Part shown: positions 47,080 through 55,604 of the stretch, piece after piece | Numbering within the stretch: position 1 is the first letter of the stretch | Layout of the letters: the number at the start of each line of letters is the position of its first letter | Assembly: GCF_900048895.1 (NCBI RefSeq) | Contig: NZ_LT160640.1 | Location: forward strand, 496,001 to 560,000 | Direction: 5' to 3' | Origin: Neglectibacter timonensis | Lineage (GTDB): Bacteria; Bacillota; Clostridia; Oscillospirales; Acutalibacteraceae | DNA length: 64,000 nucleotides | Notes under the pieces: generated by a model | Told to the model about the DNA's origin: nothing | Seen by the model: the letters and a program-made list of their open reading frames with translations, nothing else | Databases searched by the model: none | Translations under genes and position numbers: made by a program

Positions 47080-47492
47080 AGAAGATTCGTGGTCACCATC
47101 TGTTTTGCATGACGCTATTCTCAGGCCATGGGTATGACGCGGCATTTACTAATGCTATGAAGAATACTATCTTTTCCCTGCAGGGCGGCGAAAGTATTCT
47201 GCTGTGTTCAGGTGAGGACGAAATTTGCCAAAGTTGCCCTAACCAGCGTCAGGCAGGAGGCTGCGCTCTCGGTACGGAAGACGCCCTGCAGAGAGATGAA
47301 GCCGCTTTTGCGGAGCTTCAATTGCAGGAAGGAGAACTCTCCGGGTGGATGGAAATTTCGGAAAGGCGTCTTTTGATTACCAAAGATGCCTTGGAGCATG
47401 TCTGCGGGGGATGCTGTTGGAAGGAGCAGGGAATCTGCAGTTGGGAGCTTTGGCAGAAACGGGCAGAAAACAGGAATTTGGAGTTTCAATAG
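47076..47492 (+). CDS. DUF1284 cysteine-rich protein
   Basis: 138 residues. The N-terminal IRGHHLFCMTLFSGHGYD and the DEICQSCP.....GGCALG pair identify DUF1284. Nine or so cysteines in all, including HVCGGCCWKEQGICSW at the C-terminus, suggest a metal or Fe-S site; function unknown. The start is the ATG at 47076, which shares ATGA with the bioY stop and is preceded by AGGTGG. Translational coupling with bioY is therefore expected; a role in biotin metabolism is only inferred from position. Confidence 0.8.
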   Translation: MKKIRGHHLFCMTLFSGHGYDAAFTNAMKNTIFSLQGGESILLCSGEDEICQSCPNQRQAGGCALGTEDALQRDEAAFAELQLQEGELSGWMEISERRLLITKDALEHVCGGCCWKEQGICSWELWQKRAENRNLEFQ

Positions 47493-47510
47493 AGACACAC
47501 GATAAAACGC

Positions 47511-47564
47511 AGCGGGCTGTTTTTCCGGTTGGAAGAATAACCCGCGCTTTCTTTTATTTTTAAC
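47511..47564 (+). terminator. terminator after the biotin operon
   Basis: AGCGGG and CCCGCGCT pair with a bulged G, the inner arm TTTTTCC-GGTT-GGAAGAA extends the stem; followed by TTTCTTTTATTTTT. Confidence 0.65.
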
Positions 47565-47740
47565 TTGCTTTCACGCCAGGGATGTACTAAAATAGAAACC
47601 GAATGAAATATAGTTAAAAAATTCATATTTTACATGGAATTTCTAGAGGTTGTTAACGAGGCTTTCTTGTTGAGTTTCGACAGACAGCAATTTATACAAA
47701 TTATATCGCTAGCGTAATATCGATATATCATTACTACCAA

Positions 47741-47777
47741 TTTACTTTTCGAGAAACGAATGTTAAAATATTATCAA
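47741..47777 (+). promoter_or_regulatory. rex promoter overlapped by a Rex operator
   Basis: TTTACT (47741-47746), 17-base spacer, TAAAAT (47764-47769). The -10 box lies inside ATGTTAAAATATTATCAA (47760-47777), which matches the Rex operator consensus TTGTTAAnnnnTTAACAA at 12 of 14 defined positions. Bound Rex would block the polymerase. A second possible promoter (TTGAGT-17-TATACA, 47670-47698) lies upstream, where Rex would act as a roadblock. Confidence 0.75.
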
Positions 47778-47799
47778 AGTCAGGAAAGGGGTGAATGGA

Positions 47800-48438
47800 A
47801 TGCCAAGCCAGTGCGTGTCGAAGCAGACACTGCAGCGGCTTCCCACATATCTGGATTACCTGAAACGGCAGGGCACAGACCCGCCGAAGAATATTTCGGC
47901 GACGGCTATTGCGGATGCCCTGAATATGAACCATGTTGTGGTAAGAAAGGATTTGGCCTCCATCAGTACGTCCGGCAGACCGAAGGTTGGATATGACCGC
48001 GTCAATCTGATTCGGGAGTTGGAAGAATTCCTGGGATATGACAACGCTGACGATGCCATACTTGTAGGAGCCGGGAAGCTGGGCAGAGCATTGCTCTCTT
48101 ATGATGGATTTCTGCAGTACGGCCTCAACATCCTGGCAGGATTTGATACCGATCCTAAAGCGGTGAACCTTGAGGTTGGCGGGAAACCTATTCTTCCGAT
48201 GGAAAAGCTGGAAGACCTTTGTGAGAGGACGCGTGTCCGGATTGGGATCATTACAGTTCCTGGCGATTATGCTCAGGCTGTGTGTAATCTTCTGATTAAA
48301 AGCGGGATTCTTGCAGTCTGGAATTTTGCTAATGTCCATTTGGACGTTCCGGAAGGCATCTTGGTACAAAATGAAAATATGGCAGTTTCCCTGGCTCTGC
48401 TCTCCAATCATCTAAAAGAAAGATTCAGCACAAAATAA
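47800..48438 (+). CDS. rex: Redox-sensing transcriptional repressor Rex
   Basis: 212 residues. The N-terminal winged helix (KQTLQRLPTYLDYLKRQG, then SATAIADALN.N.VVVRKDLA) binds DNA when NADH is low; the Rossmann domain has the GAGKLGRALL motif near residues 88-97. NADH releases Rex from operators and induces fermentation genes. ATG 47800 is chosen because AAAGGGG lies 8 bases upstream. It is followed after 22 bases by adhE, its classic target, and its own -10 region carries an operator. Confidence 0.94.
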   Translation: MPSQCVSKQTLQRLPTYLDYLKRQGTDPPKNISATAIADALNMNHVVVRKDLASISTSGRPKVGYDRVNLIRELEEFLGYDNADDAILVGAGKLGRALLSYDGFLQYGLNILAGFDTDPKAVNLEVGGKPILPMEKLEDLCERTRVRIGIITVPGDYAQAVCNLLIKSGILAVWNFANVHLDVPEGILVQNENMAVSLALLSNHLKERFSTK

Positions 48439-48460
48439 ATAAAAAAGGATGGATCATTTC

Positions 48461-51067
48461 ATGAACACGAAAATGAACTTCGAAATCGTGGAAAACGCGG
48501 AAACATTCGAAAGAATGCTTGCCCGGGTCAAGGAAGCACAGAAGATCTATGCTTCCTACACGCAGGAGCAGGTCGATAAGATTTTCCGTGCAGCAGCAAT
48601 GGCTGCCAACCAGCAGAGAATCCCGCTGGCTAAAATGGCGGTAGAAGAAACCGGTATGGGCGTAGTGGAAGATAAGGTTATCAAAAACCACTATGCAGCC
48701 GAGTATATCTACAATGCTTATAAGGATACAAAGACGTGCGGTGTCGTCGAAGAGGATCCGGCTTACGGCATCAAGAAAATTGCTGAACCGATCGGTGTTA
48801 TCGCGGCGGTTATTCCGACCACGAACCCTACGTCTACCGCTATTTTTAAGACGCTGCTCGCATTGAAGACACGCAACGGCATTATCATCAGTCCTCATCC
48901 CCGTGCCAAAAAGTGCACGATTGAGGCGGCTAAAGTGGTGCTTGAGGCGGCAGTGAAAGCAGGTGCTCCTGAAGGGTTGTTCGGCTGGATTGACGTGCCC
49001 TCCCTGGAACTGACAAATACTCTGATGGCTGAAGCCGATATCATCTTGGCGACTGGCGGCCCCGGCATGGTAAAAGCCGCTTATTCTTCCGGTACTCCGG
49101 CATTGGGCGTGGGCGCCGGCAATACGCCTGCCATTATCGATGACACTGCGGACGTAATCCTGGCAGTGAACTCCATCATCCATTCCAAAACTTTTGACAA
49201 CGGCATGATCTGTGCGTCCGAGCAGTCTGTTATAGTATTGGAAAAAGTATATAAGCAGGTGAAGGACGAGTTCCAGAAGCGCGGCTGCTATTTCCTCAAT
49301 AAAGCTGAAACCGAGAAAGTTCGCAAAACCATCATCATCAATGGCGCTCTGAATGCAAAAATCGTGGGTCAGAAAGCGCATACCATTGCTGCCTTGGCCG
49401 GAGTTAATGTACCGGAGGAGACCAAAATTATCATCGGTGAAGTGGAGAGTGTGGATATCTCCGAGGAGTTTGCCCATGAGAAGCTTTCTCCCGTGCTGGC
49501 TATGTATAAAGCAAAGAATTTTGATGACGCTGTGGAAAAAGCCGAACATCTTATCGCAGACGGCGGTTACGGCCATACCGCTTCCCTTTATATTCATGTT
49601 TCCGAAAAAGAAAAGATGGCCAAGCATCAAGCTGCTATGAAGACCTGCCGTATTCTTGTCAACACCCCGTCCTCCCAGGGCGGCATCGGCGACCTGTACA
49701 ACTTTAAGCTGTCTCCCTCTCTTACGCTGGGCTGCGGTTCCTGGGGCGGCAACTCCGTTTCCGAGAACGTGGGCGTTAAGCACCTCATCAATATCAAGAC
49801 GGTTGCCGAGAGGAGAGAGAATATGCTGTGGTTCAGAGTACCTGAGAAGGTTTATTTCAAGAAGGGCTGCATGCCTGTTGCCCTTGACGAATTGAAAACC
49901 GAATACAACAAGAAAAAGGCGTTTATCGTCACCGACAGCTTCCTGTATAAGAACGGATACACGAAGCCGATCACCGATAAGCTGGACGAAATGGGGATTC
50001 AGTATTCCTGCTTCTGGGACGTTCAGCCTGATCCCACATTGGCCAATGCCCTGGCGGGTACGGAACGGATCCGCAGCTTTGAGCCCGACGTGATTATCGC
50101 CCTGGGCGGCGGTTCCGCCATGGACGCTGCTAAGATCATGTGGGTGCTGTACGAGCATCCTGATGCCGATTTCGAATCCATGGCCATGGACTTTATGGAT
50201 ATCCGCAAGAGAATCTATAAGTTCCCCAAGATGGGTGAGAAGGCCATGATGGTCGCCATTCCTACCTCCTCCGGTACGGGCTCTGAAGTAACTCCCTTTG
50301 CTATCATCACCGACGAAAAAACCGGTACCAAGTGGCCGTTGGCCGATTACGAGCTGCTGCCCAATATGGCTATTGTGGATGTGGACAACATGATGAGCCA
50401 GCCCAAGGGTCTGACCAGTGCTTCCGGTATTGATGTTATGACCCATGCCGTCGAGGCCTATGTCTCCATTATGGCGACCCAGTTTACCGATGGATTGGCT
50501 TTGAAAGCGATCAAAGCCGTGTTTGATTACCTGCCGTCCGCCTATGAGAACGGCGCGAATGATCCGATTGCCCGTGAAAAAATGGCAGAGGCTTCCTGTA
50601 TGGCTGGTATGGCGTTCGCCAATGCTTTCCTGGGCTTGAACCACTCTATGGCTCATAAGCTGGGCGCGTATCACCACCTGCCCCACGGCGTAGCCAACGC
50701 CTTGCTCCTCACAGAGGTCATCCGCTACAACGCCGCTGATGTTCCCACTAAGATGGGAACCTTCTCTCAGTATCAGTATCCTCATGCCAAAGAGCGTTAT
50801 ATTGAGGCAGCCCGCTTTGCCGGCATTCAGGGCAAGAACGACGACGAGGTCTTTGAAAACTTCATCAAGGCTCTGGAAGAGTTGAAGGACAAAATCGGCA
50901 TCAAAAAGACCATCAAGGAGTATGGCGTAGACGAGAAGTATTTCCTGGAGACGCTGGACGAGATGGTGGAAAATGCTTTCAACGACCAGTGCACCGGCGC
51001 CAATCCGAGATATCCGCTGATGAGCGAGATCAAAGAAATCTATCTGAAATGCTACTACGGTAAATAA
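48461..51067 (+). CDS. adhE: Bifunctional acetaldehyde-CoA / alcohol dehydrogenase
   Basis: 868 residues. The N-terminal aldehyde dehydrogenase domain carries the catalytic Cys251 (NGMICASEQ), and the C-terminal iron-dependent alcohol dehydrogenase domain has GGGSAMDAAKIM and the HSMAHKLGAYHH-type metal motif. It reduces acetyl-CoA to ethanol with two NADH, and forms spirosomes. Start at 48461 with AAGGATGG upstream; ATG 48449 is too close to that site. It is co-transcribed with rex, so autogenous Rex control includes adhE. Confidence 0.95.
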   Translation: MNTKMNFEIVENAETFERMLARVKEAQKIYASYTQEQVDKIFRAAAMAANQQRIPLAKMAVEETGMGVVEDKVIKNHYAAEYIYNAYKDTKTCGVVEEDPAYGIKKIAEPIGVIAAVIPTTNPTSTAIFKTLLALKTRNGIIISPHPRAKKCTIEAAKVVLEAAVKAGAPEGLFGWIDVPSLELTNTLMAEADIILATGGPGMVKAAYSSGTPALGVGAGNTPAIIDDTADVILAVNSIIHSKTFDNGMICASEQSVIVLEKVYKQVKDEFQKRGCYFLNKAETEKVRKTIIINGALNAKIVGQKAHTIAALAGVNVPEETKIIIGEVESVDISEEFAHEKLSPVLAMYKAKNFDDAVEKAEHLIADGGYGHTASLYIHVSEKEKMAKHQAAMKTCRILVNTPSSQGGIGDLYNFKLSPSLTLGCGSWGGNSVSENVGVKHLINIKTVAERRENMLWFRVPEKVYFKKGCMPVALDELKTEYNKKKAFIVTDSFLYKNGYTKPITDKLDEMGIQYSCFWDVQPDPTLANALAGTERIRSFEPDVIIALGGGSAMDAAKIMWVLYEHPDADFESMAMDFMDIRKRIYKFPKMGEKAMMVAIPTSSGTGSEVTPFAIITDEKTGTKWPLADYELLPNMAIVDVDNMMSQPKGLTSASGIDVMTHAVEAYVSIMATQFTDGLALKAIKAVFDYLPSAYENGANDPIAREKMAEASCMAGMAFANAFLGLNHSMAHKLGAYHHLPHGVANALLLTEVIRYNAADVPTKMGTFSQYQYPHAKERYIEAARFAGIQGKNDDEVFENFIKALEELKDKIGIKKTIKEYGVDEKYFLETLDEMVENAFNDQCTGANPRYPLMSEIKEIYLKCYYGK

Positions 51068-51081
51068 TGGAGGAGTTTACA

Positions 51082-51834
51082 ATGAAACTGGAAAAGGTCA
51101 TCGCAGTCAGAACATCCAAAACCATTTACAGGGATGGCAAATATGCGATCAAAGTGTTTGACGAGGGCTACTCCAAGGCTGATATCCTCAACGAAGCCCT
51201 GAATATTGCCCGAGTAGAGGAGACGGGTCTCTCTATTCCGGGCGTGGAGGAAGTCACCAAGATCGATGGCAAGTGGGCAATCGTCACGGATTACGCTGAG
51301 GGCAAAACCATTGCCCAGCTGATGGCGGAGGATCCCGACAAGAAGGATGAGTATTTGGAGCGTTTTGTGGATATCCAGATGGAGATCCATTCCAAGACCG
51401 CTCCCATGCTCAACAAGCTCAAGGATAAGATGAAGCGCAAGATCTCCCAGACCGGCCTGGACGCCACCACCCGTTATGAGTTGGATTCCCGTCTGGAGAG
51501 CATGCCTAAGCACAATAAGCTTTGCCACGGCGATTTCAACCCTACCAACGTGGTGATCAGCAAGGACGGCGAGAGCTATTCCATCCTGGACTGGGCCCAT
51601 GCCACCCAGGGCAATGCCAGCGCCGACGCCGCCCGCACGTACCTGCTGTTCTGGCTCAGCGGAGATATCGATTCCGCGGAGAAGTATCTGAATCTCTTCT
51701 GCAGGAAGAGCGATACTGCCAAGCAGTATGTACAGAAGTGGCTGCCGATTGTAGCCGCCTCTCAGTCTGTCAAGGGGAAACCCGAGGAAAAAGAGTTCCT
51801 GATGCACTGGGTTAACGTAGTAGAGTACGAATAA
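51082..51834 (+). CDS. Phosphotransferase (APH/choline-kinase-like fold) of unknown substrate
   Basis: 250 residues. Brenner's motif HGDFNPTNVVI (catalytic Asp) near residues 150-160 and the metal-binding ILDWAHATQGN near 169-179 place it in the APH/choline kinase superfamily; the lysine-bearing N-terminal lobe (GKYAIKVFDEG) is also visible. It starts at 51082 after GGAGGAG that begins 2 bases beyond the adhE stop, so it lies in the rex-adhE transcript. Aminoglycoside resistance is unlikely: such short adhE-linked forms occur in many gut clostridia and have no established role. Confidence 0.7.
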   Translation: MKLEKVIAVRTSKTIYRDGKYAIKVFDEGYSKADILNEALNIARVEETGLSIPGVEEVTKIDGKWAIVTDYAEGKTIAQLMAEDPDKKDEYLERFVDIQMEIHSKTAPMLNKLKDKMKRKISQTGLDATTRYELDSRLESMPKHNKLCHGDFNPTNVVISKDGESYSILDWAHATQGNASADAARTYLLFWLSGDIDSAEKYLNLFCRKSDTAKQYVQKWLPIVAASQSVKGKPEEKEFLMHWVNVVEYE

Positions 51835-51910
51835 AAATTTCGGGAAACCGAAATTCCTGCATTGCTTCAGAAACAAGTCTGCGCAGGCGGTTTTTTCCCC
51901 GCAACTTGTT

Positions 51911-52032
51911 CAGCTTGGCAAAATGCGTGTTTTGCCAAGCTGGGAGCGCTCCGGATCCGGAGCGCTCTTTCCTGAAGCTTCAAGCGATTGAAAAGTTTTC
52001 CGGATGCACTGCAGCAGAGGGCGCTGCAGTGC
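51911..52032 (+). promoter_or_regulatory. three tandem perfect hairpins before the hydrogenase operon
   Basis: Three perfect inverted repeats lie within 122 bases. 51911-51942: a 13-bp stem, loop TGCGTG. 51944-51967: a 24-base perfect palindrome, GAGCGCTCCG-GATC-CGGAGCGCTC, followed by TTT. 52006-52032: a 10-bp stem, loop AGAGGGC. The second may terminate the adhE transcript. The third lies 56 bases before the first hydrogenase-operon gene. Terminator cluster, RNA-processing sites or a structured leader are all possible. Confidence 0.6.
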
Positions 52033-52088
52033 TGAAGGACTATTTACCGGCTGCAAAAATCCGGAAACACAATATTAGGAGGATCATT

Positions 52089-52331
52089 ATGAAGATTACC
52101 ATTTGTATTGGCAGTTCCTGTCATTTGAAAGGTTCCCGTCAGATCGTGGAGCAGCTTCAGTACCTTGTCGCAGAAAATAATCTGAAGGATAAGGTGGAAC
52201 TCAGCGGCACTTTTTGTATGGGAAATTGTGTCAATGGCGTCAATGTAACGGTAGATGATAAACTCTATTCGCTTTCACCCGAGACGACGAAGGACTTTTT
52301 TGAAAAAGAAATCCTTCCCAAAGTGAAATAA
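52089..52331 (+). CDS. Thioredoxin-like [2Fe-2S] ferredoxin (NuoE-type domain)
   Basis: 80 residues. The 2Fe-2S cysteines are in CIGSSC (C-X4-C, near residues 5-10) and CMGNC (C-X3-C, near 44-48), the arrangement of NuoE/HndA-type thioredoxin-fold ferredoxins. TTAGGAGG precedes the ATG. It heads the hydrogenase operon and likely passes electrons between the hydrogenase-like proteins and another partner; its small size means it lacks the helical N-terminal domain of NuoE proper. Comparable small subunits occur beside sensory-type [FeFe] hydrogenases. Confidence 0.85.
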   Translation: MKITICIGSSCHLKGSRQIVEQLQYLVAENNLKDKVELSGTFCMGNCVNGVNVTVDDKLYSLSPETTKDFFEKEILPKVK

Positions 52332-52350
52332 GACCGAAAGGATTGATTTC

Positions 52351-52749
52351 ATGCTTGCCGTAGGCACAACAGGAAGGGCTGCCTGCCGTGTGGAAAGCGC
52401 CAACACGGCCCCAAATATGGGAAGCGGAGATCTGGCGGTGTTCGCGACTCCATCAATGATTGCATTGATGGAGTCTGCTGCCAGTAAAAGCGTTTTACCT
52501 TTGCTCAATCCCGGCGAGACCACTGTGGGAACGCATATGGATGTCACGCACACCTCTGCCACTCCGGTAGGAATGGAAATCAGGGCGGAAAGCCGCCTTG
52601 AGGAGATTGACGGACGCAGGCTTGTCTTTTCGGTAAAGGCATACGATGAGACTGGTACCATAGGAGAGGGAATCCACGAGCGGTTTATCGTACAAAAAGA
52701 AAAATTTATGTTGAAAGCGGAAGCGAAGAAAGGTCACGCTCATGACTGA
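52351..52749 (+). CDS. Hot-dog fold thioesterase, fluoroacetyl-CoA thioesterase (FlK)-like
   Basis: 132 residues. Residues Thr33, Glu41 and His67 fall at the same spacing (8 and 26) as the FlK catalytic triad Thr42, Glu50 and His76, in the motifs FATPSMIALMESA and GTHMDVTHTSATP. It should hydrolyse a short acyl-CoA or acyl thioester; the substrate is unknown, and fluoroacetate is not implied. It starts 19 bases after the [2Fe-2S] gene and overlaps the hydrogenase start by 8 bases, so it is truly part of the operon. The reason for a thioesterase here is unclear. Confidence 0.85.
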   Translation: MLAVGTTGRAACRVESANTAPNMGSGDLAVFATPSMIALMESAASKSVLPLLNPGETTVGTHMDVTHTSATPVGMEIRAESRLEEIDGRRLVFSVKAYDETGTIGEGIHERFIVQKEKFMLKAEAKKGHAHD

Positions 52750-54415
52750 ATATCTAAAGCTTAAAAAATCAAACTGCGTCAACTGTTATAAGTGTATCCG
52801 GCACTGCCCGGTGAAGTCTATCAAATTTTCATCGGATCAGGCGCAGATCGTCAGCGACGAGTGCATTTTGTGCGGACAATGTTTTGTGGTATGCCCACAG
52901 AATGCCAAGGAAATTCGGAATGACATTGACAAGGCATCCGCGTTGATTCGCGGCAGTAGGGTGATTGCCAGCGTAGCGCCTTCTTTTGTGGCGAACTATC
53001 CCGGCGCAACCATTAAAACTTTAGAAAAGGCTCTGAGAAAATTGGGATTTGAATCCGTTGAGGAAACGGCGATCGGCGCTTCTTTGGTAAAAACCCAGTA
53101 TGAAGAGCTTGTCCGGCAGAACAGGCAGGAAATTATCATCTCCTCCTGCTGCCATTCGGTCAATCTCCTGATAGAAAAATACCATCCCGAGGCGCTGCCC
53201 TATCTGGCGGCAGTCGTTTCACCGATGCAGGCTCACTGTCGAAAGATAAAGAAAGAGAATCCTGATGTCAAGACTGTTTTTATCGGGCCTTGTATCTCCA
53301 AGAAGGCAGAAGCAGAAGAATACCCTGGAGATGTGGATTGTGTGCTCACCTTTGAAGAGCTTTCTCTCTGGCTGCAGCGTGAAGATATCACTGTCGAGGC
53401 AGGAGAGGATCACCTGAACGAGAGCAAAGCCCGTCTTTTCCCGACTTCAGGAGGAATTCTCCGTTCGATGCTCTGCGATTCTAAGGATTACACTTACCTC
53501 ACTGTAGACGGAATCGATAACTGCATTGCTGCTTTGAATGATATTAAGGAAGGCAGACTGAAAAAATGCTTTATTGAAATGTCTATCTGCGCAGGAAGCT
53601 GTATCGGCGGTCCGGCTATGGAACGGAATCACAGACTGCCTGTCCGGGATTACATAGCAGTCGACCGGTATGCCGGTAAAGAGGACTTCCAAGTTTCTAT
53701 GCCGGAGGAACGGGAACTGATCAAGGACCATAAGTTTATCGGCCTTCACCGTCAGATGCCCGGGCAAAGTGATATTGAAGAAATTCTGCATAAAATGGGA
53801 AAGCACACGCCGGATCAGGAGCTTAACTGCGGCGCCTGTGGGTATAACACCTGCCGTGACAAGGCGGTTGCCGTATATCTGGGGAAAGCCAACATCAGCA
53901 TGTGCCTGCCTTTCCTGAAGGACAAAGCGGAATCGTTCTCGGATACCATCATCAACAATACGCCCAACGGTATCATTGTGTTGAACGAGGCTCTGGAAGT
54001 ACAGCAGATCAACTCTGCCGCCAGAAAAATCATGAATATCCGCAATGCGTCAGATGTTCTGGGAGATCAGGTGATTCGCATTCTGGATCCCAAGGTGTTT
54101 CTGGACGTCATGCAGACGGGGAGAAGCATTCATGATGAGAAGGTTTATCTCGCTGAGTATCAGAAATATGTGGAACAGTCGGTAATCTATGACAAGAGCT
54201 ATCGTATTGTAATGTGTATCATGCGCGACGTGACTGAAGAAGAGCATGAACGCATACAGAAAGAAAAGATCAGTCAGCATACGATTGAAGTCACAGACCG
54301 GGTCATCGAAAAACAGATGCGCGTGGTGCAGGAAATCGCTTCCCTTTTGGGAGAGACGACGGCAGAAACCAAAATTGCGCTGACAAACCTAAAGGATTCG
54401 CTGAACGATGAATAA
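52742..54415 (+). CDS. Putative sensory [FeFe] hydrogenase (group C-like) with C-terminal PAS domain
   Basis: 557 residues. Two [4Fe-4S] ferredoxin motifs come first (Cys12, 15, 18, 22 and Cys41, 44, 47, 51). The H-cluster domain follows with modified loops: SSCCHS (134-139) for TSCCP, IGPCISKK for MPC..K, and EMSICAGSCIGG for E.MACPGGC. Then a Cys-rich module (NCGACGYNTCRDKA) that could bind another cluster, a PAS domain near 400-500 and a coiled-coil end. The order matches group C hydrogenases, thought to sense H2 or redox rather than produce gas. Its stop overlaps the phosphatase start by 8 bases. Confidence 0.9.
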   Translation: MTEYLKLKKSNCVNCYKCIRHCPVKSIKFSSDQAQIVSDECILCGQCFVVCPQNAKEIRNDIDKASALIRGSRVIASVAPSFVANYPGATIKTLEKALRKLGFESVEETAIGASLVKTQYEELVRQNRQEIIISSCCHSVNLLIEKYHPEALPYLAAVVSPMQAHCRKIKKENPDVKTVFIGPCISKKAEAEEYPGDVDCVLTFEELSLWLQREDITVEAGEDHLNESKARLFPTSGGILRSMLCDSKDYTYLTVDGIDNCIAALNDIKEGRLKKCFIEMSICAGSCIGGPAMERNHRLPVRDYIAVDRYAGKEDFQVSMPEERELIKDHKFIGLHRQMPGQSDIEEILHKMGKHTPDQELNCGACGYNTCRDKAVAVYLGKANISMCLPFLKDKAESFSDTIINNTPNGIIVLNEALEVQQINSAARKIMNIRNASDVLGDQVIRILDPKVFLDVMQTGRSIHDEKVYLAEYQKYVEQSVIYDKSYRIVMCIMRDVTEEEHERIQKEKISQHTIEVTDRVIEKQMRVVQEIASLLGETTAETKIALTNLKDSLNDE

Positions 54416-55580
54416 TCTTTGTACAGATATTGGATTTATGAGCCTCAACAAATGGGGCGAACAGCTCTGCGGCGACCGTGTTGAAATCGTGGAGCAGGGA
54501 GAAAATTCTACCGTTATCGTTTTGGCAGATGGTATGGGCAGCGGCGTTAAGGCCAACATCCTCTCTTCTCTGACTTCCAAGATCATTTCTACGATGATGG
54601 CGGCTAATATGAAAATTGAGGACTGTGTATCTACCATCGCTGCAACGCTGCCTATTTGCGCAGTGCGTGGAGTGGCTTATTCCACTTTTACGATCATCCG
54701 TATCATTGAGAACGAAGAGGCTGAAATCATTCAGTATGATAATCCTTTTCTCATCCTGCTGCGCAATGGTAAATTTGTGGAGATTCCCAAGGTTGGAAAT
54801 GAAATCGAAGGCAAAATGATCTACAAGTCGAAAATCAAACTCCAGGAAAATGATTTCCTGGTGGTCACCAGCGATGGCGCCATCCATGCGGGAATCGGCT
54901 CTTCACTTAATTTTGGCTGGGAACGGAAAGACATCGTCCAGTTTTTGGAGCAGATGTATGATGAGAGTTATACCGCTAAGACCTTTGGCACGATCCTGCT
55001 GGAAGAGTGCAATCATCTGTATGGAGAAAAGCCAGGGGATGATACAACCGTCTGCGTTGTGAAAATCAGGAACCGTTCTCCTGTCAATTTGATGATTGGT
55101 CCGCCTTCCGACAGAAATGACGTGAATAAAATGCTGTCCCTCTTTTTTTCCAAGGAGGGAAAACATATTGTCTGCGGCGGAACCACCTCTACCATTACGG
55201 CGGAGTTCCTCCAGAAGCCCATGGTGGCAAATCTTGATTATCTTGATCCCGAAATACCGCCTACGGCTGCCATTGAAGGCGTAGATCTGGTGACGGAGGG
55301 TGTTATTACCATCAGTAAGGTGCTGGACTACGCTAAGGACTATCTCCAGGATAATGAGACCTACACGGAGTGGGGTTACAAGCGGGACGGCGCCTCCCTG
55401 ATCTCCCGCATGCTGTTTGAAGAGGCTACCGACATTAACTTCTTTGTGGGAAGAGCCATCAATCCTGCTCATCAGAATCCGAATCTGCCCATCAATTTCA
55501 ATATCAAGATGCGTTTGGTGGACGAGCTCAGCGAATGCTTGCAGAAGATGGGGAAGAAGATTAAAGTAAGCTATTTTTAA
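54408..55580 (+). CDS. SpoIIE/PP2C-type serine phosphatase
   Basis: 390 residues. The N-terminal 220 residues form a PP2C-like domain with the metal-binding ADGMGSGVKA near residues 39-48, TSDGAIHAG near 149-157 and PGDDTTV near 210. The remaining 160 residues are unassigned. Soluble, without signal peptide. It overlaps the PAS-hydrogenase gene, and AAGGATT lies upstream of ATG 54408. Such phosphatase genes are known partners of group C hydrogenases, so it is the likely output of H2/redox sensing, dephosphorylating an unknown protein. Confidence 0.85.
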   Translation: MNNLCTDIGFMSLNKWGEQLCGDRVEIVEQGENSTVIVLADGMGSGVKANILSSLTSKIISTMMAANMKIEDCVSTIAATLPICAVRGVAYSTFTIIRIIENEEAEIIQYDNPFLILLRNGKFVEIPKVGNEIEGKMIYKSKIKLQENDFLVVTSDGAIHAGIGSSLNFGWERKDIVQFLEQMYDESYTAKTFGTILLEECNHLYGEKPGDDTTVCVVKIRNRSPVNLMIGPPSDRNDVNKMLSLFFSKEGKHIVCGGTTSTITAEFLQKPMVANLDYLDPEIPPTAAIEGVDLVTEGVITISKVLDYAKDYLQDNETYTEWGYKRDGASLISRMLFEEATDINFFVGRAINPAHQNPNLPINFNIKMRLVDELSECLQKMGKKIKVSYF

Positions 55581-55604
55581 GTGGATAATGGAAGGAAAAA
55601 GCAA

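Noticed and set aside
51082-51834. Aminoglycoside phosphotransferase resistance gene
   Set aside because: Only the general kinase fold is visible; the adhE-linked position and lack of mobility signs argue against resistance.
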